This document shows positions 23,191 through 33,322 of a stretch of 64,000 nucleotides of DNA, piece by piece; the stretch's first letter is position 1; every line of letters starts with the position of its first letter. Below the pieces are notes generated by a model that worked only from the letters and a program-made list of their open reading frames with translations, ran no database searches and was not told the origin of the DNA. The stretch is from Puffinus mauretanicus (taxonomy: Eukaryota > Chordata > Aves > Procellariiformes > Procellariidae), in the NCBI GenBank assembly GCA_023333565.1, contig JAJKFH010002646.1, positions 1,054,001 through 1,118,000 of the forward strand, written 5' to 3'. The translations under genes and the position numbers were made by a program.

Positions 23191-23282
23191 CTAGCTCTTT
23201 CCTATCTACCACAGTTTCAACACATTTACTTTTACAGAGATGATCGCAGTTATCCAGGGATAATCTCAGCTTCCTCCCTTCC

Positions 23283-23871
23283 TGTCATGGTTTAACCCCA
23301 GCTGGCAGCTAAGCGCCACCCAGCCGCTTGCTCACTCCCCTCCGGTGGGATGGGGGAGAGAATTGTAAGAATAAAAGTGAGAAAACTCATGGGTTGAGAT
23401 AAAGACAGTTTAATAGGTAAAGCAAAAGCCACGCATGCAAACAAAGCAAAACAAGGAATTAATTGACCGTTTCCCATCAGCAGGCAGGTTTCAGCCACCT
23501 CCAGGAAAGCAGGGCTCCATCACACATAACGGTTACATGGGAAGACAAACGCCATCACTCCTAACGTCGCCCGCTTCGTTCTTCTTCCCCCAGCTTTATA
23601 TGCTGAGCATGACGTCATATAGTATGGGAAATCCCTTTGGTCAGATGGGGTCAGCTGTCCCGGCTGTGTCCCCTCCCAACTTCTTGTGCACCCCCAGCCT
23701 ACTCGCTGGTGAGGTGGTGTGAGAAGCAGAAAAGGCCTCTGTGTAAGCATGGCTCAGCAGTAACTAAAACATCCCTATATTATCAACACTGTTTTCAGCA
23801 CAGATTCAAAACATATACCCATACTAGCTACCATGAAGAAAATTAACTCTATCCCAGCCCAAACCAGCACG
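23283..23871 (-). mobile_element. Solo LTR of an avian endogenous retrovirus
   Basis: A 589-bp LTR is flanked by a 5-bp target-site duplication CTTCC (23278-23282 and 23872-23876). On its sense (minus) strand it begins CGTGCTGG, where the family start is TG, so the first base seems mutated. It ends GTTAAACCATGACA. The sense order is a CRE TGACGTCA (23610-23617), a TATA box CATATAAAG (23594-23602), and a poly-A signal ATTAAA (23409-23414) before CTGTCTTTATCTCAACCC. I recognise this sequence as an abundant bird LTR; the 5-bp duplication suits an ERVL-type integrase, but the class is inference. No internal retroviral sequence adjoins it, so it is a recombined solo LTR. A fragment of the same family lies at 36635-36771. 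Confidence 0.92.
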
Positions 23872-23876
23872 CTTCC

Positions 23877-24944
23877 AAACAAAAGTCCTTTCACTTCCAG
23901 CTAGCAGCTCTTTATACCAGCCAACAGGGAAACTTAGACATAATTTTATCCCCACCTTTCTGTGTCCTCAGTAAAACCTTGCACTGTCACATGGGAGTCC
24001 TGTGATGGGTGTCCTGTCATCAGCTTATGCTCAACATAGGTGATGCAAAGCTGTTGTTCTTTCTTCTCAGACCTTACTTCAATTCCATTTTTCTACCACA
24101 AAGGAGAACCCCACTCACTTCTTTTCCAATACTGTGATGCCTACAAAAATTCGTAGTGTCCTCTGGTACCTTGACAGTCCTGCTTAACCTTCTGATCAAC
24201 GGCATTTTACTGTTTCTTGTACTCCCCCTTGTGTTTATACCCATCTGCTTTCTATTTCCTTGTTCTGAATACTGGCTAGACCAGCAATTATTGCTTCGTT
24301 CTGCATTTGAACAGTGCATGGAGTTGAAGTAGGTCCTCTGGTTAATGATTACAGCTCCCAGATTCAATGCCAATATAATTAAATTAAACAATCTTAACCA
24401 TAACCTTAGTCACTTCATTACAGAAGTTGAACAATATCCAAAGTCTATACAGTACCTCTGCATTACTTCTGGATTTCTGGGGATATTTATAGGGCTAAAG
24501 ATTTGAAATGTTAACAACCTCTGTGCAAACCAACAAATATCCAGGCTGAAACAAGCCTTTCAAGCACAGTAAAGCAAATCTCTGGTGGATTCATTAATGA
24601 CAATACTTGGCAGGCCATCAATCATTGTACATCCTTCCAAACAAACTTTTATATGCATCCTTGCTTCACACACAACCCCCTGAGCTTGAATATGTTTTAC
24701 TCCACGTCCATCTACTTTTTGTTTCATAAGCAGTTACATTGGAGCTAAAGCTATATGCTTCACTCTATGATCTTGTAAGTGAAAGCCTGCCTGGGAGTCA
24801 GGAGGCAGCTGGTCAAGATTATACTAGATAGTTAAAGAAGCTGCTAGGTGCCTGGGTAATTTTGAAAATCTCTCCAATCTCCTCTCTATGTCTTTTGGCC
24901 CCTGAATTCCTTGGAAAATATGACTAATAACTATCTTGGTTGGC
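23877..24944. other. Unassigned sequence downstream of the solo LTR
   Basis: No gene identified. Just past the duplication, the minus strand carries GGTATAAAGAGCTGC around 23910-23925, another TATA-like string. This region could be a continuation of the LTR-like element at 22784 interrupted by the solo LTR, but no direct repeat or internal viral motif proves it. A 105-codon minus-strand frame (24074-24391) is unrecognised. Confidence 0.4.
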
Positions 24945-24978
24945 TTTGGGCAAATTACTCAATCTTTGTATTTGGATC
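24945..24978 (+). repeat. Possible 5' part of a MIR (CORE-SINE)
   Basis: CTTTGGGCAAATTACTCAAT resembles the MIR block 'CTTGGGCAAGTTACTTAACCTCT'. It is very short and weak alone. It gains support from the MIR 3' part at 25578-25675 in the same orientation, with a CR1 remnant between them. Confidence 0.35.
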
Positions 24979-25018
24979 AGATTTTTAAAGATATTAAGAT
25001 ACAGAAGGGCAGCATATA

Positions 25019-25516
25019 GTGAGTAAATCCAATGTTGAGACACTGGAGAGGGTCCAGTATAGGGCTACGGAGATAGCCAAAGGCCAAGAGCACATGGCCT
25101 ACAAGGAGAGATGGAAGGAGTTGGACTGGTTTAATTTGATGGAAAAGAGGGTAAGGGGTGAGTTAATTACCTGCCTATCACTCCTTGAAACAATTACAGA
25201 AATTATGGAGCTAAGCCTTACTAGGAAGTGGCAAATGATATAAAAATTGGCAACCACAACAAGTTGTGGTTTAGGAAGTTCAAACTGAATACTAGAGGGG
25301 AAAAAATCATGAGAAGGTCAATGCAGTACTGACTCAGGTTGCCTGGAGAGGTTATGGAATCTCCATGCTTGCAGCTTTTCAGGACTTGACTGGACAAAGC
25401 CATGGCCGACCTGTTCTGGTACCGGTATTAGTCGTGCTTCAGGCAGGGTGGTGGACTCGAGGCCTTCAGAGGTCCCTTCCAGACAACATTTCTATGGTTC
25501 TGCAATTCTATAATGC
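25019..25516 (+). mobile_element. Old, diverged CR1 LINE
   Basis: The frame from 25019 reads VETLERVQYRATEIAKGQEH, then a segment corresponding to MAYKERWKELDWFNLMEKRV and RGEL. This aligns with the CR1 ORF2 block '[37 protein letters not shown]' seen in the copy at 16237. The 3' end keeps GAGGCCTTCAGAGGTCCCTTCCA, followed by a degraded TTCTATGG/AATTCTATAA terminus. It has many stops and indels and is an older subfamily than the 16237 copy. Confidence 0.85.
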
Positions 25517-25577
25517 AATTTTTTGAAAGCATCAAGACACTGGACATTTTAGAAATGTCAATGTCTTTAAAAAGCAT

Positions 25578-25675
25578 CCCTTTGTACCTTAGTTGATCAT
25601 CTGTAAAATGAATACTATACCTCCCTACTTCCCAAGGGGACTACCTACATGTATCAGTTAATTAATGTGAAGCTG
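25578..25675 (+). repeat. MIR (CORE-SINE) 3' part
   Basis: TACCTTAGTTGATCATCTGT and AAAATGAATACTATACCTCC, then CTACTT, a GGGGAC and GTTAATTAATGTGAAGC, follow the MIR order 'GTGCCTCAGTTTCCTCATCTGTAAAATGGGGATAATA..ACCTACCTC..GTTAA.ATGT.AAGC'. MIR is an ancient amniote SINE, and the divergence seen here is typical. Confidence 0.65.
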
Positions 25676-25701
25676 CCATCTACTACAGTTATGAATGCCA
25701 G

Positions 25702-25704
<3 letters not shown>

Positions 25705-25732
<28 letters not shown>
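25705..25732. repeat. A28 homopolymer tract
   Basis: Twenty-eight consecutive A, followed by CAAACCAAAAAAACCC. It is the longest homopolymer in the window and immediately follows the MIR 3' part. It is likely length-polymorphic. It is not obviously a retrogene tail, because no parent coding sequence lies upstream. Confidence 0.95.
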
Positions 25733-28264
25733 CAAACCAAAAAAACCCACGTGTGACAAACCCCTCCACTAGTCTAACCTGCTACAGCTCTAGTGACTGA
25801 AACAATATTACACTAACATACTCCAGCTGAGCTACCAGCCCATGTTGTTTATTCATCCAAATGAGCAATTGTTAAGCTGAATGCTGTTCAGTATGAATTA
25901 TTAAAGTGAGGAATTTTTGCACTCTAAATATTGGCTCTCTAAAAAGCGATGTTTGCCTCAATTTAGTATCATCATTGGGGAAACTTTAGAGAGTTGTGAA
26001 GGACTCCAGAAAGAGCTGTGTTTAAAGGACTATACTTACTGAAGACTACAGTAACGGACTGCTAAGGACTAAATAAACATGCATACTTTGCAGGAAGAGA
26101 GACTGTTTATCACATTCTGTTAAAAATGCAGCAAAAATTAATACCTGAAAATTCTAAGCTGTTCTATCCCTTGAAAACCTTTTCTATTTTGAAACTGCAA
26201 TCTCCTATGCAAATCTGAAGGACAAAGAAAGGACCCTTACCATACTTAATTGGCCCCTGTGTTTGCCTGAGAAAACATTGCACAGTCAAGCAAAGCACCA
26301 TAAATCTAAACAGTTTTCAAACATACCTCCCAGGAGACAGAAGAAAAGTTCGTGAAAAGGTCAATACTGCAGTCATCAAAGTAGTGGAATCAGTGCCTGA
26401 GGACCATCATTCATAGCGAATGGAAGGGTGCCAGATAAAGATGCTGCTGCCCAGACTTCTTCAACCCTTCCTTAAGAAGAGGGGTAATTTCTTAAGGAGT
26501 CGTTAGAGAATTACACTGTCTCCTTGAAAATGAGGCATCACTCAAGAAATCACTTCCAAGGAAGGAGGAAGTCTTTTCTGAGAAGCCAGGTCAACTTCAC
26601 AGATAGTCTGGTAGAGAGATTGAATGTGATAAGCATTGTAAAAGGGCTTAGATTAAGTTAAGTAACTCTTTATTGCTATAGAAAGCCAGCTGAGCTTTGA
26701 AGAAAGAGCAGGTGATTAATTTAATAGGGTAAAAGATACTGCTGGAACTGGTCAGTAATTAATTAAATTCAAGACTAGTGCTCAGGTAAAAGACCGAGCA
26801 AAATTCAATAAACTTAAGAGCTAGTGAATACACTGTACCAGTGAATTAGCCACTGGCAGTTTGAACAAACTTCCATACTGTCATGTATAAAACCCATTTA
26901 CTAGAGGTAAATGATCATCGCATGCTGGTACAGTCAAAGAAGCAGGAAGTGGCAGTGCTTCTATCCCTAAGCACTTGTCATTTGGAACACCCTGAGGGAA
27001 GATACTGGAAATAGAGCCTCTTCTTTAATAGTAATAAACTATGTTCATAGGATAAGAAATTTAGGGTAATAGTATCATAAACAAAGAGAAAAGAATGCAC
27101 AAATACAAGCCTCTATGTCAGCTATAACTCTTCTTCCTAGGAGGCTATCTAAGGCAAGATTCACTCTTTGCAGACCAGACGACTCTGTCCTCTTAGTTCC
27201 CCAGCCACAAGAAGGGAAAAGCAGAGGGGAGCACAAGCAGAGCATGGCTGTGCTACCAAACTGACAAGCCCACACTGACAACTTCCCTCAGGGCTCCTAC
27301 GAATGTTTCTACAGGGACAGCTATGGCCGTCCTCACGTACACGTTGCCCTTGTAAGTCAGTGCTGCGTCCAAACCACAGCTGCCTTTAGGGCTTACTGTC
27401 CAGTGAATACTCCTGCATCCAGGTGGGCTTGCAGTTTCCAGCCCCTGCGTCTGGCCCTACTGGATACCAGCAAACTGAATACACCGGTGTCTACACACAT
27501 GCATATAAATATATTCAGTATAACTCTGATTGCTCTTTGGTTCCTTTAATATATAACCTCTTACTCTGAGTTTTCATAATTTTCCCTACACAAGTCTAAC
27601 AAAATAACACTTTCTGTTGATTTCCAGTACGGTCAGCAAAAACAATTGATGTGCTTGGACTGTAATAGAAGCTATTTACTAGCAGATACTGTGATGGCTA
27701 TCTACATATTGAGAAATCAAGGCTACCTACTGTATGCACTGAGTGAGGCAAATGACCTGGGAAAAATAGCATGCGATTATGTGGTTGAAGACTATCTTAA
27801 TGTATATGCATCAGATTTCCAGATTTTTTGAAAGCCTGATTTTGGTACCAACTTTGGTGATGCTCTTTTAACATAATGTCTTATCTTTCCTCATGAACTA
27901 CTTTCTGTGGCATAATTTCAGCTATCACATGAGTCAAGAGGAAAACTATTATATAGTGAAAAAACCACATGCAGCCTGAACTGGATAACTGCTAGCAGTA
28001 GAAGGTTAGCATCATTGAAGATTGTGTCTATAGTAGCAAACTGAAGTGTTCCAGGACATGGGCACTGACCCTGAAACTTGTTCACATATACATTACACTT
28101 ATAAATTGTTAGAACAGCCCCCACCATGTTTTGGTCTGGGCCAGCTAGCCTTCTCCCAGATCAGCCACTGGAAAGGGTCATGAGTGGCCAGAAATAGGCA
28201 ACAATCAAACTGGGCAGAGCCACTGTGTTCTGAGGCATGAAGGCATGAAACAGCTTATATGTGG

Positions 28265-28318
28265 CCAGACAGTACTAGCTGGCTTCACAGCCAGAGCTTG
28301 GGCACTAGCTCTGTCTGG
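28265..28318. other. Imperfect inverted repeat / hairpin
   Basis: Outer arms CCAGACAG (28265-28272) and CTGTCTGG (28311-28318) pair perfectly. After a 2x2 internal loop CTAG pairs with CTAG. After a 10-nt bulge CTGGC (28279-28283) pairs with GCCAG (28290-28294) around a 6-nt loop, TTCACA. In total 17 pairs fall in 54 nt. It could be a decayed inverted-repeat element; no small-RNA evidence is available. Confidence 0.4.
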
Positions 28319-28676
28319 TTCAATAGTACAAGGGTAGCCTATTAGCTCTTCCTTCACAAGCTGGTTCCATCTCAAGTGACATTTTTCCTCACCTTTCTCC
28401 TCTTTACTCCAGTTTCACTAGGTTTCCTGATCCAGTCTCCAGCTCAGTCTGAATTTCCCTTCTTACCCATTCACCACCAAGTTCACCACCCAGTTTTCTC
28501 TACAGCGTCAGTGTCCCAGCTGATAGCAGCTGACGCAATGCAAGGCTAGAAGGGAATACTGAACATGTGAGCACTTCAAGCGCGGGGTCAAAAACTCTTG
28601 GAGCTCAGTCAGGAACACTGCCCACGGCAGACAACTCAGTCTACATCATACACCAGCCCACAGTATTTTCACATAC

Positions 28677-28737
28677 CAGATATCAGCATTATAAGCACTT
28701 CCTCTGGCAACTGCAATAGCTGCTATAGCTCTGGCAG
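28677..28737. repeat. 61-bp dispersed repeat, copy A
   Basis: Pairs without gaps with 29737-29797 in the same orientation. The shared core is TGGCAACTGCAATAGCT followed by TAGCTCTGGCAG. There are 51 of 61 identities, and all ten differences are transitions. Similarity stops abruptly at both ends. The minus strand is open across it (ARAIAAIAVARGSAYNADI), but there is no recognised family. Confidence 0.7.
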
Positions 28738-29736
28738 CCTTCTCATCACAAATCAGAATGAACCTACTTCCTAACAAGCTATTTATTGAGTGGCCAGCAG
28801 ACCAAACATTATTCGCTGCAGAAAATCGGGAAGAAATGCACATTTACAAATGTGAGAGTTTTCAGTTCTTGACAGCACTAGTTTTCAAATCAAAAATGGG
28901 GAAAAATCACAGAATACATTGCAAAGTTTTCATTCAAGTCTGCTGTAATATTAAGAATATCCTCCTTGTTTGTGCTGAAGCTGCTTTCATTAGCAAATTA
29001 ACAGTTAGAGGAGCTGAACTGTGCAGAGAGCTGTATTTGCTCTGTTGTGGAAGGCAGGACCACAGTTCTCATACAAGACAGCAAGCCCATGTTCACACGT
29101 GCTCCTGTGAATGACAGTTCTGGCACTAATAAGTATTACGATAGTTTGATACATTTGCACATAGGCTGATGAAAATGTTATGTATTATAATCTGAAAATA
29201 ATGTAAAAATATAAGATCATTTAATTGTCTCTGTCTACCCTTGGTTTTTAATCCAGGGTTGAAAAGAGAGATGTGTCCCTGTCTACCTGTTTTATAATGT
29301 GTTAAACATTTCTTGCCAGGTTTTCCAATAATTCTCATTTAATTTATGAAAGTTTAGAAAGCTTAGAAAATGGATGAACAGTAAAATAAGTGTTATATTT
29401 CATGGCAAATACAAAAATAGTTCAGTACAACCGTTTTAAGCTATTGGGATACCACTGCCATTTCTTTGGATGAAAGAATTCCTTTCAGTTTTGTTTTCAG
29501 GTTATCAGAGCCTCTGCTAACAGATATAACATTTCTGTGAGTACAGAAGGCAGCAGAGAAACATCTTTATCTCCTCCTAGAGGAGACTGATATGACAAGA
29601 AGTAGTTGATGTGTCACAGTGGGGACAAAAAGGAATTACTATATAAAATTGTGCATCTATAAATGTAATTTCCAATAAAGACTAGATGGTTATGCAGAGT
29701 GCTGTCTTCATCTCAGAGGGATTCATAGGAATAAGT

Positions 29737-29797
29737 CAGATACCAGCATTGTAAATGCCTCTTTTGGCAACTGCAATAGCTACTGTAGCTCTGGCAG
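29737..29797. repeat. 61-bp dispersed repeat, copy B
   Basis: Direct-orientation partner of 28677-28737, offset by 1060 bp. Its minus-strand reading in the same frame gives ARATVAIAVAKRGIYNAGI, so the frame is preserved in both copies. It could be two hits of one unrecognised old repeat or a local duplication. Confidence 0.7.
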
Positions 29798-32649
29798 TAA
29801 CTTACATGAAGTTTTAGGCTTTAAAGTCACTTTTATTGGTAGATGGAACACAGGCTAGGAAAGCTGTATTTTCCTCTTCTCTCTTCAGAAAGCACTGAGG
29901 GAGCTTTTAATTTCTACTTGAATAATCACCAGAAACAGGCACAAGTCTGGTTTTGGCTTTTTTCTCATGCCTTTTTTAAGTAGGTCATTTTCTCAGATGG
30001 CTTTTGAAAACTGTTATCTATTTGAAGCGTGTCCTGATAACATAGTTGATGCCAATTATGCACTCTCTGCCCTCTCCTCAGCAATTCTGTTCATTTATTA
30101 ATTTGTTCTAAAGTGGCTAATACTTTGTGCCCTTAACGCCTGAGAGCTGCAGCAGTGGTCTGTAAACTGCTGAGTGTTATATTCCACAATATTCAAGCTC
30201 GCCTTCTTCAGCTGAGGCACCATCTGGGCCACCCACCATCTCTAGGTTTGAGAGCTCCCTCAAGACCAAGAACAGAGCATTTCTAACAAGGACATGACAG
30301 CTGAGTTAAAAAAAAAAAAGCAAACAAACCAAAAACGCCTACACAAATCCCTCCATATTTATCTTAAAGACCTGTGAGAAATAAACACGGTATATGCAAC
30401 AGGCAAAGATGACAGGTTTTGGCACTGATACATCCCAAAGAGCTAGAGAGCATCAGACCAGCACATACAGCAACACTAGGCTGCAGCAGGTTTAGACTGT
30501 AGCGTTCAAAGAGAAGGGCATTCTGTTTGGCACTTGAATTAGCATAGCAAGGGGGAAAGAAGACAGAGGACCAAGAAAGGGAAGGACATTCTATTCCCTC
30601 ATCTCTTCAAAATTGACCAGAAATTCAATAAACTCTGAAATAAAACATTTTAGCTAGCATGAGATGACAGCTGCCACCCTTTAAGAACTGATAACTGCTA
30701 GGTAAAATGACCACAGATGCACAAGCTGTTTTTAAGTTAGAGAACAAAAGTTATCCACAGTACATCGTCAATCTCAATGATATGAGCAGGGAAACCAGCC
30801 CCAGCAGTAGCGCACACCAGCAGGAACCAGCCATGCTTGACCCAGCTGAGCTGCCTGTAAGCAGTGCTAGTTCATTCCACAGAGCTCCTGTCCTGTGCAT
30901 GCCATCCCAGTGTCTCGTACCAGCCACCAGTGCATGAGGTGACACAAGTAATGTTGGTCAAGTTTGAAGCTTTTACTCCCTTGACTTCTCTGAAGAGGGA
31001 GAATTTTACAGGCAAAATAGACTTCCCGACTGCCAAATTTTGGAAGTTTGTTTTGTTGAGAAATATACATGCCATGTAATTATTCCGGAAAACCGAGGGC
31101 ATTAAAGCTATAAAGGTGATTCCTTGTTTCTCACAGATCTTGTTCTAAACAACCTCTGAGAAACCTTCATCTACTGAACAGATGAGCTGAACAGATGGGT
31201 TACTGAGTTCGCTTGTATCTGAGGAAGGGTACTAATAAGTTGGTCTTCACAGACAGGTAGGAGAACTTTTTGACTGTGCCTACTTGGAGCAAAGCAGTGA
31301 GGTCTCTCTCTGCAGGAGCTGATATGTACCCATGCCAGGGTATGCACTCATGCTGGTGTCCTGAAATCTGTCGTCTTGGACTTACTGTTGTATTACCACA
31401 TCTATTTTCCACCTCTCTGCTAGCTTCTCTGGCACAAGCTGTGGAACCACTGCACTGAGTTCTGCTATGCAGTGCTGACATACCCTTAGATCCTCTGGGC
31501 TCAGACCAACAAGGGCTTTGCAGGTAGGGATCAGGATACTGACCTTGACTTAATATCATGAGAAGCCTGTAGGACCAACATTGATAACACGTGTTACTGA
31601 ATACATGCACCACAACGCTCCATATCAATAAGAAGTTCCTAAATGCTGATGGCTAATATATTGTATTACCATAGGTCACATTCAAGTAAAAAACAAAAGA
31701 TGTTTTAGAAGGCCTGCTCACCTCCACACAGATGGGACAGATGGTTCCAGCCACCCAGGCATAGCAGAAAGCATTAATCACAGACAGAAACATCATGACC
31801 AAAGTCTATCAGGAGAGAATAGTCAGAGGAGGAAAAAAATAGGCTGTGACATTCACATATTATATCCAACACGTGACAGAAAAGAAAGCAAACTCAGTTG
31901 GGGATCCACTGTTTAACAGATTTAAGTGTGATTAACCAGCATAGCAATTGATAAGACTATCTTCTCTTCCTGTTTCTTGAGACCGGTACTACATGCATTT
32001 TCCCTTTGTTCTCTGTGGACTTTTCAGTATTCAACGATATCTGTTCATATTTCAGAAAACTCTTAAGAAAGCACAGCTAAACCCCACATACACTAAGATA
32101 AATAATGGAACATGGTATTGACCTAGAGGTATTTAATGCTTTTGAAAGGAAAACATCTGTTTTTTCACTTTTCACATATTTATGTGGTAGCTAGTAACAC
32201 ATGAATGTAAGGAGACTTGGTATTCTCTCTCAAATAGAGAGTAAAGACTAACACCACAGAAACATGTAAATTTATGTCAGTACCTAAATAATGAATCGTG
32301 TCAAAATACTAAATCAATTTCAGTTCTTATAAATGATAACAGATGTGATTTAAAATGTCTCTCCCTTGAAGTACTAAAGGGATTGCTATAATTAATCATC
32401 TGAAATCAAATACATAATTTGTAAACTTCTTGAAGTCAGACAATCCAACAGACAGTTTTTCTGATCAGTTCCCAAAGGATTACAGCCTATATTAAATAGC
32501 TACACTGTTTTTGTTAAAGACTTGCCAGACTTGACTCCCGATATGATAATTTTTCAGGGGAGAGGGTGAAGCCATTACTATGTGTTGTCTTTGTCACTCA
32601 CCCAAAGCTACCAGTGCAGGCACAGGAGCTTACATTCTGCATTCAGTTG

Positions 32650-32737
32650 CAGTGGTGTAAATCTGGCACCACTATTAAAATCCACGCAGTTATTATGAAT
32701 TGGCATTACTGTAAGGAGAATTTGGTCACAGTGCATA
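32650..32737 (+). repeat. Old interspersed repeat with 'GTGTAAATCTGG' motif, second copy
   Basis: Reads CAGTTGCAGTGGTGTAAATC and TGGCACCACTATTAAAATCC, then ATTGGCATTACTGTAAGG and GAATTTGG. This is the order of an old sauropsid repeat with two near-mirror halves around a Ca-T-G centre. It shares the TGTAAATCTGG-type motif with 8790-8930. I cannot give a family name with confidence. Confidence 0.45.
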
Positions 32738-33045
32738 TTCCTTTTCATTAAAAGTCTAAAGCATTTTGAAAGCCCTCAGGTAAGAAGTACTGAAAGAAAT
32801 ATAAAGTATATTAACAGTTATTGATGCGCAAACTTTCATACATAGCAAGTCTGAGTATAAACTGCAAAGAACTATGGAAAAGGAAGTCTGGCGCATCTGA
32901 GAGACGTAGCACAACTCAAATGGTGGGGAATGAAAACACGCTTTGTACTCCCACACCTGCTCTAACATACACTGTGTGCCTGGTCCAGCTCTGACTCCCT
33001 CAGTGGCTGTGTACATCTAGAGTGGAGCTGAAAATCTGGTAGTCC

Positions 33046-33322
33046 TGTACTAGGACAAGAGGAAATGGCCTCAAGTTGTGCCAGGGGAGATTTAGGTTGG
33101 ACATTAGGAAAAATTTCTTTACTGAAAGAGTGGTCAAGCCTTGGAACAGGCTGCCCAGGGAAGTGGTAGAGTCACCATCTCTGGAAGTATTTAAAAGACG
33201 TGTAGATGTGGCGCTTAGGGACATGGTGTAGTGGGCATGGTGGTGTTGGGCTGATGGTTGGACTCGATGATCTTAGAGGTCTTTTCCAACCTAAACGATT
33301 CTATGATTCTATGATTCTATGA
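33046..33322 (+). mobile_element. CR1 LINE 3' end, short and well preserved
   Basis: Starts inside ORF2 and encodes [20 protein letters not shown], then [20 protein letters not shown] and [17 protein letters not shown], with a TAG stop at 33229-33231. The 3' UTR is ATGATCTTAGAGGTCTTTTC-like and ends in three ATTCTATG units (33297-33321). It has the same subfamily, ORF2 terminus and UTR as the minus-strand copy at 16237-17130. The 5' end is truncated near 33046 and no duplication is visible. Confidence 0.95.

Larger units (their letters stand above)
25676..32649. other. Unassigned non-coding sequence
   Basis: About 7 kb without a recognised gene. It includes an A28 tract (25705-25732), a complex hairpin (28265-28318) and a 61-bp repeat pair (28677-28737 and 29737-29797), listed separately. 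The 142-codon minus frame at 31200-31628 and the 118-codon plus frame at 28758-29114 show no domain, splice context or family resemblance I can support. Confidence 0.5.

Noticed and set aside
26469..26498. Hairpin with perfect 10-bp arms TCCTTAAGAA / TTCTTAAGGA
   Set aside because: Within chance expectation; no associated element.
27315..27351. 37-nt micro-exon between TTTCTACAG and GTAAGT
   Set aside because: The upstream pyrimidine tract is weak, the piece is very short, and no coding identity is visible.
31200..31628. 142-codon minus-strand frame
   Set aside because: The sequence is low in recognisable protein features. A weak resemblance of 31500-31570 to an old LINE segment (GGGCTTTGCAGGT...) was too slight to call.
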